Shown: positions 27,710-38,377 of the stretch, piece after piece
Layout of the letters: every line of letters starts with the position of its first letter
Position numbering within the stretch: the first letter of the stretch is position 1
Origin: Syntrophaceae bacterium
GTDB taxonomy: Bacteria; Desulfobacterota; Syntrophia; Syntrophales; Smithellaceae
NCBI GenBank assembly: GCA_018056765.1
Contig: JAGPFA010000022.1
Span: 1-38,780 of the forward strand
Reading direction: 5' to 3'
Length of the DNA stretch: 38,780 nt
Position numbers and translations under genes: made by a program
The notes under the pieces: generated by a model
What the model was told of the DNA's origin: nothing
What the model saw: the letters and a program-made list of their open reading frames with translations, nothing else
Database searches by the model: none

Positions 27710-28909
27710 TTAAGTCGAATAGGAAGAATTTATTTCTACATATTCATGGGATAGATCCGATGTGCACATTTCAAAGGATTTATCCCCGCCCCCCAAGGCG
27801 ATGCGCACCTCAATTTCTCCCTTGTGGATGACTTCCCTGAGCCTGGCCAGCTGAAAGTCCGCCGGCGCTTCTTGTGCAAATAAAACCATGTTCCCGACGG
27901 AAAGCGTCACCTTTTCTTTCTCGAGTGCCACACCGGATGCCCCCACGGCGGAGATAATTCTTCCCCAGTTGGGATCCTCCCCAAAAAAAGCGGTTTTGAC
28001 CAGATTGGAGTTGGCTACAGAGTAGGCCACGCGCCGCGCGTCCGATTTTGATTTTGCCCCCTCCACGATAATCTTGATAAGTTTAGTGGCACCTTCACCG
28101 TCTCTGACCACCGCCTGCGCCAGTTCGGCAAGGACATCGGTGAGCATCTCACGAAATCGCTGCAGCCTGGCCTGCGCCCGTTCCAATGGATTGTTGCCGG
28201 CCAGGCCGTTGGCCAGAATAATGGCCGTATCGTTGGTGCTCATACACCCATCGACACTTACGGCATTGAATGTCGAATCGATGACCTGCCGGAAAACCGT
28301 ATTGAGCGCCTTTGCGTCCACCAGCGCATCGGTCATTACATAAGTGAGCAGCGTCGCCATGTTCGGCTCGATCATCCCCGCACCCTTGGCCACACCACAA
28401 ACGGTGACATCTTTGGCACCGACAATGCCCCTGCGGATGGCAATTTTGGGAAACTTGTCGGTGGTCATCATTGCTTCCTGAGCATCTTCGATGCCGTTTT
28501 CACTGAGGCTTTTGATCAAGCGGGGGATACCGGCCTCAATTTTTTTGACCGGCAGCCTTTTACCGATCACCCCCGTAGAGCATATCAGCAGATGATCCTC
28601 CGGTATTTTAAGCTGTTGTGCGGCCACTTTGGAAACCGCCAGCGCGTCGGCAATGCCTTCTTTTCCCGTAGCCGCATTGGCACAACCGCTGTTGGTGATA
28701 ATCGCCTGGGCTACCCCTCTTTTGACCCTTTCGGCATCAATCAATACCGGCGCTGCCTTGAATGTGTTTTTTGTAAACATTGCCGCAACCCTGGCCGGGA
28801 CAGTCGAAAAAATCAAACCCAGATCTTTATTTCCGCCTTCTTTAATACCGGCCGAAATTCCGCCGGCCAAAAAACCGGGAACGCTTATTTTAACGGTTGT
28901 CTTTGCCAT
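27710..28909 (-). CDS. argJ: Bifunctional ornithine acetyltransferase / N-acetylglutamate synthase ArgJ
   Basis: Moves the acetyl group from acetylornithine to glutamate in the cyclic arginine pathway, and may also make N-acetylglutamate from acetyl-CoA. The self-cleavage site is visible in EPNMATLLTY, with the nucleophile threonine at T186 that becomes the N-terminus of the beta chain. Other family segments are TNSGCANAATG, STGVIGKRLP and GEDPNWGRIISAVG. Length is 399 aa. GAGGAGTG precedes the ATG. It lies 22 bases after secA on the same strand, an unrelated partner, so cotranscription may be incidental. Whether it is mono- or bifunctional cannot be told from sequence alone. Confidence 0.96.
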   Translation of the reverse strand: MAKTTVKISVPGFLAGGISAGIKEGGNKDLGLIFSTVPARVAAMFTKNTFKAAPVLIDAERVKRGVAQAIITNSGCANAATGKEGIADALAVSKVAAQQLKIPEDHLLICSTGVIGKRLPVKKIEAGIPRLIKSLSENGIEDAQEAMMTTDKFPKIAIRRGIVGAKDVTVCGVAKGAGMIEPNMATLLTYVMTDALVDAKALNTVFRQVIDSTFNAVSVDGCMSTNDTAIILANGLAGNNPLERAQARLQRFREMLTDVLAELAQAVVRDGEGATKLIKIIVEGAKSKSDARRVAYSVANSNLVKTAFFGEDPNWGRIISAVGASGVALEKEKVTLSVGNMVLFAQEAPADFQLARLREVIHKGEIEVRIALGGGDKSFEMCTSDLSHEYVEINSSYST

Positions 28910-28931
28910 TTAACTCACTCCTCGTTCTTGC

Positions 28932-31451
28932 TTATGCACCACAGCATTTTTTATACTTCTTGCCGCTGCCGCACGGACATGGATCATTACGGCCCACCTT
29001 GACCTGGCTGCGCTTGATGGTTTTGCTCACCGGGGCGTCTTCACCGCGGCTTAAAATATAATCCTGCTTCTGTTTACGGCGGATTTCCTCCACCTCCTCC
29101 TCTCGCTGAATTCTGACCAGACAGAGCTTTTCGACCGTGTCCATTTTAATACGGCCGATCATATCCATAAACATGGAATAGCCTTCACGCTGGTATTCCC
29201 TTATCGGATCCTTCTGCCCGTACCCGCGCAGGCCGATGCCCTCCCTCAGGTGATCCATGGACAAAAGATGCTCTTTCCAGTGAATATCGATGGCCTGCAG
29301 CATAATGACTTTCATCAGGTAATTCATCAGCTCGGGGCCGAACTCTTTTTCCTTGTCACGCAGATACTTCCCGACCGTCGAAACGATCTGCCCGCGAAAG
29401 CCATCAGCCGCGTGGGAAGCACCGGTATCGTTCAAATCAATACGTAAATTAAACTGCTTGAATATTGCCTCGTGAAGGGCCTTCAAGTCATCGTCTTCGG
29501 GGCGCCTTTTATCTTCAATAAATTCGGAAATCAGATCATCCGTTATTTCCTCCACCATTTCATCGATATCAGCCCACAAGTCTTCGCCGCGCAGAACTTT
29601 TTTGCGCTGCTCATAGATAACTTTTCGCTGGTTATTCATTACGTCATCGTAATCGAGCAGGTGTTTCCGGATATCAAAGTTCTGACCTTCCACTCTTTTT
29701 TGGGCGTTTTCTATGGCACGGGAAATATACTTGTGCTCAATCGGCTGCCCCTCTTCTATGCCGATGGTGTCCATTACGGAAGCTATCCTTTCCGCACCGA
29801 ATACCCGCAGCAGATCATCTTCGAGTGAAAGATAGAACCTCGATGATCCCCTGTCTCCCTGACGCCCGGACCTTCCCCGCAACTGGTTGTCTATACGGCG
29901 GCTTTCATGTCTTTCCGTCCCCAGAATATGCAGTCCACCCGCCTGGGCGACCTGGTCACCCAGCTTGATGTCCGTACCGCGTCCCGCCATATTCGTGGAG
30001 ATGGTTACCTGGCCGGGTTGCCCGGCCTGGGCGACTATTTCCGCCTCCTTTTCGTGGTTTTTGGCGTTCAGGACATGGTGCTTCACACCTGCCCGCGTAA
30101 GATATTTGCTCAACAATTCGGATTTTTCGATCGATATGGTACCGATCAAAACAGGACGTCCGGCCTTGTTCAGTTCTTTAACCTCTTCGATAACCGCTTT
30201 TATTTTCTCCTGCTCGGTTTTATATATCAAATCGTTATTATCTTCACGGATCATCGGCATATTGGTCGGCATGACTACAACTTCCAGGTTGTAGATCTTT
30301 TTGAATTCTTCTGCTTCCGTATCGGCGGTACCGGTCATCCCCGCCAGTTTTTTATACATACGGAAATAATTCTGGAAGGTAATCGAAGCCAGCGTCTGAT
30401 TTTCTCTTTCAATTTTCACTCTTTCCTTTGCTTCCAGCGCCTGGTGCAGACCGTCGCTGTAGCGCCTTCCCGGCATGACCCTTCCGGTAAATTCATCAAC
30501 AATTACTACCTGTCCATCCTTAACCAGGTAATCAACATCCCGTTTAAATAGCGTGTGGGCACGCAGCGCCTGGTTAACGTGGTGAACTATCTCTATATAT
30601 TTGGGCTCATAAAGGTTTTGAACATTGAGCAGCTTCTCTACATGCGCCACCCCTTCTTCAGTGAGCACAACCGTCTTGCTCTTTTCGTCAACCGAATAGT
30701 CCGTCTCTTTTTTCAGGCGCGGAATGATCTGGTTGATTTTGTGATACTTGTCGGTGGAATCATCGGAAGCTCCGGAGATAATCAGTGGCGTGCGAGCTTC
30801 ATCAATCAATATACTGTCCACCTCGTCAACAATCGCATAGTTGAACTCTCTTTGAACATACTCATCGAGACTGAATTTCATGTTGTCACGAAGATAGTCA
30901 AAACCAAATTCATTATTCGTGCCGTATGTGATATCGGCGGCATAAGCCGCTCGCCTTTGTTCATCATCCATGCCATGTACGATCACACCGACGCTCAGAC
31001 CGAGAAAACGGTAAACGGGCCCCATCCATGCCGCGTCGCGGCCGGCAAGGTAGTCGTTGACCGTGACGACGTGACAACCTTTCCCCTCCAGAGCGTTGAG
31101 GTAAAGCGGCATGGTCGCCGCCAATGTCTTGCCTTCGCCTGTTTTCATTTCCGCTATTTTGCCTTCATGAAGGACAATGCCTCCGAGCACCTGGACATCG
31201 AAAGGACGCATCATCAGTGTGCGTCGTGATGCCTCTCTGGCGACGGCGAAAGCCTCCGGCAGGATATCGTCAAGCGTCAGGCCGTTTTTCAGTTTTTCAC
31301 GGAAATAGTCGGTTTTTGACCTGAGCTCACTATCGGTTAAGGCCATCAGGCCTGTTTCAAAGGAATTGACTTCGTTTAAAAGGATGGAAATCCTCTTGAG
31401 CTCACGATCATTTCTTGTGCCGACAATTTTTTTAAGAATCGCCTCGATCAT
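28932..31451 (-). CDS. secA: Preprotein translocase ATPase SecA
   Basis: Cytosolic motor that drives unfolded proteins through SecYEG. At 839 aa it is full length. The N-terminus resembles other SecA proteins ([14 protein letters not shown]). Walker A MKTGEGKT is at 102-109, [20 protein letters not shown] marks the DEAD-type region, and [13 protein letters not shown] the second motor domain. The C-terminal zinc-binding tail has cysteines at 825, 827 and 836 ([16 protein letters not shown]), which normally bind SecB and lipids. GAAGG lies just before the ATG. An intrinsic-terminator-like hairpin sits immediately upstream of that ribosome site. argJ follows 22 bases downstream. Confidence 0.98.
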   Translation of the reverse strand: MIEAILKKIVGTRNDRELKRISILLNEVNSFETGLMALTDSELRSKTDYFREKLKNGLTLDDILPEAFAVAREASRRTLMMRPFDVQVLGGIVLHEGKIAEMKTGEGKTLAATMPLYLNALEGKGCHVVTVNDYLAGRDAAWMGPVYRFLGLSVGVIVHGMDDEQRRAAYAADITYGTNNEFGFDYLRDNMKFSLDEYVQREFNYAIVDEVDSILIDEARTPLIISGASDDSTDKYHKINQIIPRLKKETDYSVDEKSKTVVLTEEGVAHVEKLLNVQNLYEPKYIEIVHHVNQALRAHTLFKRDVDYLVKDGQVVIVDEFTGRVMPGRRYSDGLHQALEAKERVKIERENQTLASITFQNYFRMYKKLAGMTGTADTEAEEFKKIYNLEVVVMPTNMPMIREDNNDLIYKTEQEKIKAVIEEVKELNKAGRPVLIGTISIEKSELLSKYLTRAGVKHHVLNAKNHEKEAEIVAQAGQPGQVTISTNMAGRGTDIKLGDQVAQAGGLHILGTERHESRRIDNQLRGRSGRQGDRGSSRFYLSLEDDLLRVFGAERIASVMDTIGIEEGQPIEHKYISRAIENAQKRVEGQNFDIRKHLLDYDDVMNNQRKVIYEQRKKVLRGEDLWADIDEMVEEITDDLISEFIEDKRRPEDDDLKALHEAIFKQFNLRIDLNDTGASHAADGFRGQIVSTVGKYLRDKEKEFGPELMNYLMKVIMLQAIDIHWKEHLLSMDHLREGIGLRGYGQKDPIREYQREGYSMFMDMIGRIKMDTVEKLCLVRIQREEEVEEIRRKQKQDYILSRGEDAPVSKTIKRSQVKVGRNDPCPCGSGKKYKKCCGA

Positions 31452-31464
31452 TGAACACCTTCAC

Positions 31465-31488
31465 AAAAAAACCGGTATATTTTACCGG
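31465..31488 (-). terminator. Terminator-like hairpin directly upstream of secA
   Basis: On the minus strand CCGGTA and TACCGG form a perfect 6-bp stem with a five-base loop (31472-31488), followed at once by seven T (31465-31471). The U-tract ends about 13 bases before the secA ATG. It could stop transcripts arriving from the M23 gene, or attenuate secA. Confidence 0.6.
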
Positions 31489-31491
31489 CGT

Positions 31492-31500
31492 ATTTTAACA
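31492..31500 (-). promoter_or_regulatory. Candidate extended -10 promoter for secA
   Basis: The minus strand reads TGTTAAAAT, an extended -10 (TG, one base, TAAAAT). The -35 region is weak (TTTTCC at 31515-31520, 17-base spacer). Transcription would start near 31485, inside the first arm of the hairpin at 31472-31488, so such transcripts would not form it. Confidence 0.35.
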
Positions 31501-31890
31501 TACATGACCATCCGGGAAAAACCCATTTTATCAGGCAAATTAATTCGTGACACAGTCCCTGGAAAAACGGATCGCTTAAGAACAATGTATCAATTGCCAG
31601 GGCCTCTTGTCCGTTATTTACACCGGATCATTACGGTCACTGAGGTCATTCGATACAAATTACAGTTAAAGCCCCTTTGTGTATATGATCCGGGACAGCA
31701 TTGCCTTTTTGTCGCGGCATTTGGGGCAGAGATTGCGACTTCATATTTCAAATACTCAAAGCATTATGAAATATCCGGATAATTTCATAATCACCACCCG
31801 CTTGCACAAAACTCTACCGGGCACCTTCTGGAATTATCAATCCCCGAGGAAGCAAAGTATACAAGATAAATACTAATGCAGATCGATTGA
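31501..31890. other. Long intergenic region upstream of secA
   Basis: About 390 bases with no supported gene. On the minus strand it holds a 10-codon frame with a good ribosome site (31756-31788, MKLSGYFIML). It also holds a short zinc-ribbon-like stretch (LCPKCRDKKAMLSR) in a frame without a start (31666-31740), and a second short open stretch in another frame to 31614. Two pairs of complementary arms, AACGGA/TCCGTT and CCCTGG/CCAGGG, interleave between about 31557 and 31615. Together these could be a regulatory leader or the decayed remains of a small gene. Confidence 0.3.
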
Positions 31891-32796
31891 TTATTTCAAG
31901 TATTTTCTTGGATTGACAGGAACGTCGTTGATAAAAACCGAATAATGAAGATGAGCCCCGGTGCTTCTGCCCGTGTCCCCGACATGTCCGATGACCGTTC
32001 CTCTTTTGACTCGCGTCCCTTTATGCACCACGGCCTTTGAAAGATGCAGATAGCTTGTTTGGATACCGTAGCCATGATCGATCTTTACGAAATTACCGTC
32101 TGCAGCGTTATAGGATGAATCAACAACCAGACCGTCACCGGTGGAGACAACTTCTTTGCCCATACGGGTGGCAATATCAATCCCCTTATGAAGTTCTACT
32201 CCCGGTGCAAATGGATTCTCCCGGGGGCCGAATTCTGAGGTTACCCACCCCCGGACAGGCCAAATGGAGGGCGTTGCCGCTAAACGAGATTTCTGTTCCT
32301 GCAGAAATCTCAACAGCTCCTGGAAACTTTTTTCCCTCTCGTCCGCGTCTTCGTTCAGGCGACCGATGCTTTGATGCATACCGGCAATGAGTTTATCCGT
32401 ATCCTGGTCGAGTATTTCCTTCAGCCTGACCTGTTCGTTGTCGGGCCCCCCTACGCCCAGAGGTATTTTTTGCCCTTTGCCGGTCTGACTTTTCGCCATT
32501 ATTCTGATTTTCTGATCGAACTGCCTGAACTCTTCCATGCGGTCCGAAAATTCATCTATTTTCAGGGCCAGACTGTTGATTTCCTGCGCCTGTAGAACAG
32601 TCTGCTTTCTGAGCTGGGTTAGCTCCGCCCGATCCCGCTTTATACCGGCGTAATCGTAGATAATGTAAAGGGCTAAAAGGAGGGCAAGAAATGATCCGAC
32701 AACAAGACATCGCACAACATTGCCGGAAAGGGATATTTTGGTCACCGCGCTCTTTCTGCGAGGTATAATCATCAGAGTAAATAAATTATCCGACAT
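31891..32796 (-). CDS. Membrane-anchored M23-family peptidase (LytM/NlpD-like)
   Basis: Predicted zinc endopeptidase or amidase activator acting on peptidoglycan from the periplasmic side of the inner membrane. I chose the ATG at 32796 (301 aa, MSDNLFTLMIIPRRKS), which follows AGGTGAAG. A single transmembrane helix lies at about 27-47. A coiled-coil-like region of about 110 residues follows, then the M23 domain in the last 130 residues, with GWVTSEFGPRENPF, HKGIDIA (first zinc ligands) and GAHLHYSVF (HxH). The metal-binding residues are all present, so it may be catalytically active. It is divergent from lptF-lptG, all envelope genes. A strong promoter candidate precedes it. Confidence 0.92.
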   Translation of the reverse strand: MSDNLFTLMIIPRRKSAVTKISLSGNVVRCLVVGSFLALLLALYIIYDYAGIKRDRAELTQLRKQTVLQAQEINSLALKIDEFSDRMEEFRQFDQKIRIMAKSQTGKGQKIPLGVGGPDNEQVRLKEILDQDTDKLIAGMHQSIGRLNEDADEREKSFQELLRFLQEQKSRLAATPSIWPVRGWVTSEFGPRENPFAPGVELHKGIDIATRMGKEVVSTGDGLVVDSSYNAADGNFVKIDHGYGIQTSYLHLSKAVVHKGTRVKRGTVIGHVGDTGRSTGAHLHYSVFINDVPVNPRKYLK

Positions 32797-32847
32797 CTTC
32801 ACCTGCCATGAGTGCTTAATATTGCAAAAAAACAAAATGATTGTTCG

Positions 32848-32876
32848 TTGCTAGCACAGTGAAAAGACAATGTCAA
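32848..32876 (-). promoter_or_regulatory. Promoter of the M23 peptidase gene
   Basis: On the minus strand a consensus -35 TTGACA (32871-32876) is 17 bases from TAGCAA (32848-32853), which is preceded by TGC (extended -10). The expected leader is about 45 bases. Confidence 0.5.
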
Positions 32877-32919
32877 GCCCAAGTCGCCAATAACAGAATC
32901 GTCAATCAGGGCTAATCAC

Positions 32920-33084
32920 TTAACTTTTTTGCTGTCTTTTGGTGACTATAATCACGCCGTCCTGCAAATAAGTAGTAATTCCCCCTCCCACAGGGTTCCA
33001 TTTTACGGAATATCGCCCTGACGCGCGGACTTTATTAGAGGGGGCATCTTTTTCTATGATTTTGTTATTTTTATGATTACTCAT
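32920..33084 (-). CDS. Possible small protein of unknown function
   Basis: A 54-codon frame (MSNHKNNKIIEKDAPSN at the start, then SGRYSVKWNPVGGG and DGVIIVTKR) in the gap between the M23 and lptF genes, reading toward the M23 gene. The second half looks like alternating beta strands and has protein-like composition. The ATG lacks a clear ribosome site, and I do not recognise any family. Longer versions of the frame extend upstream to 33210 and overlap lptF. The M23 promoter lies downstream of its stop, so it would be a separate unit. It may equally be a chance open frame. Confidence 0.3.
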   Translation of the reverse strand: MSNHKNNKIIEKDAPSNKVRASGRYSVKWNPVGGGITTYLQDGVIIVTKRQQKS

Positions 33085-33193
33085 GACAAGTAACCACTGG
33101 GTAAGGTTTTCTACAGTCGGCAAGATCAAGCGATGTTTTGCTTGTGCAAAATCAACAATACATGCTAGCTTCCCAAAAACTCTTGAAACAGAT

Positions 33194-34366
33194 ATGAAGA
33201 AAATCATCAATCGCTACATATTTCGGGAAATTTCCCTTGCCTTCATCATGATACTCTTTGTGATGACGTTTGTCCTGCTGATGGGCAAAATGCTCCAAAT
33301 CATGGATTTAATTATCAATAAGGGTATCAGCGTCACCTCCATCCTGCATATGATTATGCTCATCATGCCGTCTTTGATGATTTTCACGCTCCCCATCGCT
33401 CTTTTAATTTCCATCCTGATCGCCATGGGGCGGTTTTCCGCCGACAATGAAATTACCGCGCTTAAATCATCCGGCATGAGCCTGTTGCAGATGTTCTATC
33501 CGGCGGCGGCGGCCTCCCTGATCGCCTTTGTCATTACAATCTTCATGACCAATTTTCTGGCACCGGCGGGCAATTACGCCGTCAAGCGTCTGCTGTTTGA
33601 ACAGGTGACCAAAAACGCGACTATCGCCCTTAAAGAAAAAGCCTTTAATATACACTTTCTCGGCCTTTTGGTTTACGCCGATAAAATTCCGGCGGATGGT
33701 GAATATATGGAGGGAGTGTTCGTTTCGGACAGCCGTCTCCGCGGTGAAGAAAACATCATCATCGCCAAAAAAGCCTTCGTCGTTGCCGACCCCAGATTGA
33801 TGATCGTCAAACTTCGTCTGGAAAATGGCTCAATTCACTCCGTCAGCCGGGATTTGAAAAACTACCGTAAGATTGATTTTAAAGTTTATGACATAAACCT
33901 TAATCTGGGAATGACGCTGCTGGCCAAGTTCACCGATGAATACAAGGAAATTGAAGAAATGACCTTGACCGAGCTTATGGAAACGATGAAAAAAAAGGAT
34001 TTACCTCTGCCGGCCAAGCGTGACATTATCATGGAAATACAAACGAGATTCGCGACACCTTTTGCGTGTATTTTTTTCGGACTTCTGGCAATGCCTCTGG
34101 GCATTAAAAGCCACCGCGCCGTTAAATCGAAGGCTTTTGCCTTCGGTCTGGTGATTGTCGGAGCATATTATCTATTGCGCGTCGGCGGTGCAGCCCTGGT
34201 GGAGAACAGCCTGTTGCCTCCCTGGACAGGCGCCTGGATACCCAATATGATTTTTGCAATACTGGGCACTTACGTTTTTTTTGCATCAAACCGCGAATTT
34301 TCTCTGCCCCACACTATTTTTATGCACATCCGGCAAAAAAGCCGGCCCCATGAGGACAGGACGTGA
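33194..34366 (+). CDS. lptF: LPS export system permease LptF
   Basis: With LptG and the ATPase LptB it extracts lipopolysaccharide from the inner membrane and passes it to LptC/LptA. I chose the ATG at 33194 (390 aa, MKKIINRYIFREISLAFIM), the usual LptF start; the earlier in-frame ATG at 33083 adds non-conserved residues. Three N-terminal helices, a periplasmic beta-rich domain at about 140-260 and three C-terminal helices give the family layout, and ADNEITALKSSGMSL is characteristic of the cytoplasmic coupling region. lptG overlaps by four bases. No lptB, lptA or lptC is in this window. Confidence 0.94.
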   Translation: MKKIINRYIFREISLAFIMILFVMTFVLLMGKMLQIMDLIINKGISVTSILHMIMLIMPSLMIFTLPIALLISILIAMGRFSADNEITALKSSGMSLLQMFYPAAAASLIAFVITIFMTNFLAPAGNYAVKRLLFEQVTKNATIALKEKAFNIHFLGLLVYADKIPADGEYMEGVFVSDSRLRGEENIIIAKKAFVVADPRLMIVKLRLENGSIHSVSRDLKNYRKIDFKVYDINLNLGMTLLAKFTDEYKEIEEMTLTELMETMKKKDLPLPAKRDIIMEIQTRFATPFACIFFGLLAMPLGIKSHRAVKSKAFAFGLVIVGAYYLLRVGGAALVENSLLPPWTGAWIPNMIFAILGTYVFFASNREFSLPHTIFMHIRQKSRPHEDRT

Positions 34367-35445
34367 AACTGCTCGATAAATACATTTTGAAGACATTTCT
34401 GAATTTTTTCATGATCACACTGATGTCATTTATCTGTCTGTACATGATTGTGGATTTCTTCCAGAGATTCAGAATGTTTTTAAGCAATCACGCCTCCGTC
34501 GCGCAAATGGCCTCTTACATGATACACTCAGTTCCCCAGATTGTGTCTTTCGTTCTGCCGGCGGCCATCCTTTTGGCATCTTTGCTTACTTACAGCTCCC
34601 TGTCCAAATTCAGCGAAATAACGGCCATGAAAGCCAACGGGATCAGCCTCCACCGCATGTCGATACCCGCTTTGTTCGTGGCGGCCGCACTGTCTGTCTT
34701 CCTTTTCTTTTTCAATGAACTCATTACACCTGCTTCCATCCAGGAGACCAACCGCATTATCAAAGAAGATATACAGAAACAGAAAATTCGCGGTTTGTTC
34801 ATGCTGGATAAAATCTGGTATCACGGCAACAAAACTATTTACAGCTACAGGATGTTTGATGCTGAAAAAAATGTATTGCACGGCGTCACCATTCATCAGA
34901 TGAATCCCGACTTCACCTTGAAAACCCGCATTGACGCGCGCAGCGCCCAATGGCAGGGCGGCGACCAATGGGCCTTCCATGATGTACTGATAATATCTTT
35001 TGACGAGAATCAATCCCCGTCTCCGCTGTGGCAGAAAGAAAAGAGCATCGACCTGCCGGAAACTCCGGACAACTTCAAGACACTTCAAAAAGACGCGGAT
35101 ATGATGGGTTACTTCGAACTGAGGCAGTATATCGAAAAGATAAAAGCGGAAGGGCATCAGGTATCACAATATCTGGTGGACCTGCATGGGAAAGTCGCCT
35201 ACCCTTTTGTCACCTTCATCCTCGTGATCATCGGCATGGCCTTTTCGCTGCGCTCGGAACGCAGCGGAGGCATCATGCAAAGCATCGGCATCGGCATTGT
35301 GATCGGCTTTTCCTACTGGGTTGTCCACGCCCTTCTGATGTCGGTGGGCAAATCCGGAACGCTTCCCCCGTTTCTGGCAGCCTGGGGATCAAATATACTG
35401 TTTTCCTGCCTGGCTGCTTTTCTGTTCATACGCATGAAAACCTGA
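34363..35445 (+). CDS. lptG: LPS export system permease LptG
   Basis: Second permease of the LPS transporter, forming a heterodimer with LptF. Its GTG start overlaps the lptF stop (GTGA), indicating coupled translation. The 360 residues show the same plan: helices near the N-terminus (LLDKYILKTFLNFFM), the coupling segment LSKFSEITAMKANGISLHRM, a periplasmic domain at about 130-250, and C-terminal helices beginning HGKVAYPFVTFILVIIG. That last motif is typical of LptG. The gene converges with ahcY, 47 bases away; I see no convincing terminator there. Confidence 0.95.
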   Translation: MKLLDKYILKTFLNFFMITLMSFICLYMIVDFFQRFRMFLSNHASVAQMASYMIHSVPQIVSFVLPAAILLASLLTYSSLSKFSEITAMKANGISLHRMSIPALFVAAALSVFLFFFNELITPASIQETNRIIKEDIQKQKIRGLFMLDKIWYHGNKTIYSYRMFDAEKNVLHGVTIHQMNPDFTLKTRIDARSAQWQGGDQWAFHDVLIISFDENQSPSPLWQKEKSIDLPETPDNFKTLQKDADMMGYFELRQYIEKIKAEGHQVSQYLVDLHGKVAYPFVTFILVIIGMAFSLRSERSGGIMQSIGIGIVIGFSYWVVHALLMSVGKSGTLPPFLAAWGSNILFSCLAAFLFIRMKT

Positions 35446-35492
35446 AATGAAAGGATGAACATCCCGGACCGAAAAAGATTTTCTTTCTGATC

Positions 35493-37073
<1,581 letters not shown>

Positions 37074-37125
37074 TTATTCGGCGAACATCCTCCGGCATGA
37101 AAACTGACTTAAATTATGAGATGAG

Positions 37126-37977
37126 TCAGACTTCCTCTCCCAGCACCGAGTTATCAATCAATCTTGTTTTTCCGACTCTGACCGCCAGTGCCATAACCGC
37201 CTCACTGTCAATCCTGTTCACATCTTCAAGAGTGGCAGTGTCACAAATTTTTATATAATCGATTTTTGTAAACGGTGCGGCTTCAATCAGGCGCCTGGCC
37301 TGACCGATCATCAGTGAAGCATCTCTTTGCCCCTCCGCGTATAATTTCTGCGCATTTCTGAGGGCCGCGACCAGCGTCAGGGCCGATTTCCGTTCTTCTT
37401 CGTTAAGATAGACATTACGTGAACTCATGGCCAGGCCGTCGTCTTCCCTGAAAGTGGGCAAACCGATAATCTCCAGATCAAGATTCAGGTCGGCAACCAT
37501 GCGCCGGATGGCCGTCAGCTGCTGGAAATCTTTTTTGCCGAATACGGCGCTGTGCGGCTTGACGATATTGAATAATTTGCAGCAAACAGTCGTAACCCCC
37601 AGAAAATGGTGTGGTCTGGACTGACCGCAGAGATTTTGTGTCACCTCGCGCACCTCCACGTAAGTTTGATACCCTTCGGGATACATTTCATCATTCGAGG
37701 GGTAAAAAATAATGTCCACACCAACTTCCTGCGCCATCTGCGCGTCACGTTCAAAATCCCGCGGATAGCTGGAAAAATCTTCTTTCGGTCCGAACTGTGT
37801 AGGATTCACATATATACTGACAACAACATGATCGGCCACCTGTCTTGCCCGCCTCATCAGAGATAGATGCCCTTCATGAAAATAGCCCATTGTCGGCACG
37901 AAAGATATCCTTTTACCGGCAGACCTGACGCTTTCTCCATTGGCCTGCATTTCCTTGATTGTTTTTATAACTCTCAT
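37126..37977 (-). CDS. panC: Pantothenate synthetase
   Basis: Joins pantoate and beta-alanine with ATP to make pantothenate, the precursor of coenzyme A. The ATP-binding signature FVPTMGYFHEGHLSL is at 27-40, with the HIGH-like HEGH at 34-37. VNPTQFGPKEDFSSYPRD follows, then FGKKDFQQLTAIRRMV and the KMSKS-like MSSRN. The 283-residue length is standard. GGGGGAAAG precedes the ATG. No panB or panD is nearby, so panC is alone here. A terminator-like hairpin with a U-tract sits 12 bases before its start codon. Confidence 0.97.
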   Translation of the reverse strand: MRVIKTIKEMQANGESVRSAGKRISFVPTMGYFHEGHLSLMRRARQVADHVVVSIYVNPTQFGPKEDFSSYPRDFERDAQMAQEVGVDIIFYPSNDEMYPEGYQTYVEVREVTQNLCGQSRPHHFLGVTTVCCKLFNIVKPHSAVFGKKDFQQLTAIRRMVADLNLDLEIIGLPTFREDDGLAMSSRNVYLNEEERKSALTLVAALRNAQKLYAEGQRDASLMIGQARRLIEAAPFTKIDYIKICDTATLEDVNRIDSEAVMALAVRVGKTRLIDNSVLGEEV

Positions 37978-37988
37978 CTTTCCCCCAT

Positions 37989-38018
37989 AAAAAAAGCCTC
38001 CCGTTTTAAGAAAGGCTT
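37989..38018 (-). terminator. Terminator or attenuator hairpin just upstream of panC
   Basis: On the minus strand AAGCCTTTC (38010-38018) pairs with GGGAGGCTT (37994-38002), nine pairs counting two G-U, with a seven-base loop. A run of T follows (37989-37995). The panC ATG is at 37977. Because the candidate panC promoter is upstream, this hairpin would lie in the panC leader. Confidence 0.6.
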
Positions 38019-38070
38019 AGCGTATCTGTCCAGTTTTGTCCGGGCCTGCTTGGACTAAATTGTCATGCGG

Positions 38071-38099
38071 AAGCTACCAAGCATATATTTTTTTGTCAA
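38071..38099 (-). promoter_or_regulatory. Candidate promoter of panC
   Basis: On the minus strand TTGACA (38094-38099) and TAGCTT (38071-38076) are 17 bases apart. The -35 is consensus and the -10 is weak. The leader would be about 87 bases and would contain the terminator-like hairpin at 37989-38018. Confidence 0.38.
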
Positions 38100-38311
38100 G
38101 TCTTTAACCGGGTCAACTTACAACAAATACGGTCTTAGCCTTATATCTGCCCCCCGGGTCTTAGTGTCGAAGTGTATGTGCACCACACTTTAGAAGACTG
38201 TCTGTCCTGTGTGCGTAGCATTTAAGGAATCTTCACTGATTTATTGGTCCTGTATTTTCAACGTACTGAGCGCGAAAAAAAGATTTCAATCTCTTTGGCG
38301 ATAAAGCAGAT
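38100..38311. other. Intergenic region without an identified gene
   Basis: About 210 bases between the panC promoter candidate and the terminator after the AtpZ-like gene. It contains one small inverted repeat (AAGTGT at 38170-38175 with ACACTT at 38185-38190) and nothing else I can interpret on either strand. Confidence 0.4.
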
Positions 38312-38346
38312 AAAAAAACACCCTCCGGATTCATTACCGGAGGGTG
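38312..38346 (-). terminator. Strong intrinsic terminator after the AtpZ-like gene
   Basis: CACCCTCCGG (38319-38328) and CCGGAGGGTG (38337-38346) are perfect 10-bp arms around an eight-base loop, followed on the minus strand by seven T (38312-38318). It lies about 32 bases after the stop of the AtpZ-like gene and ends that transcription unit. Confidence 0.82.
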
Positions 38347-38377
38347 CTTTGCACAGATCATGTCATCAAGCTTACTT

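Noticed and set aside
29907..30551. A 214-codon plus-strand frame
   Set aside because: It is antisense to secA and shows no protein features.
31366..31782. A 138-codon plus-strand frame overlapping the secA start and the upstream gap
   Set aside because: The first part is antisense to secA and the rest has no recognisable protein features; no ribosome site precedes its start.
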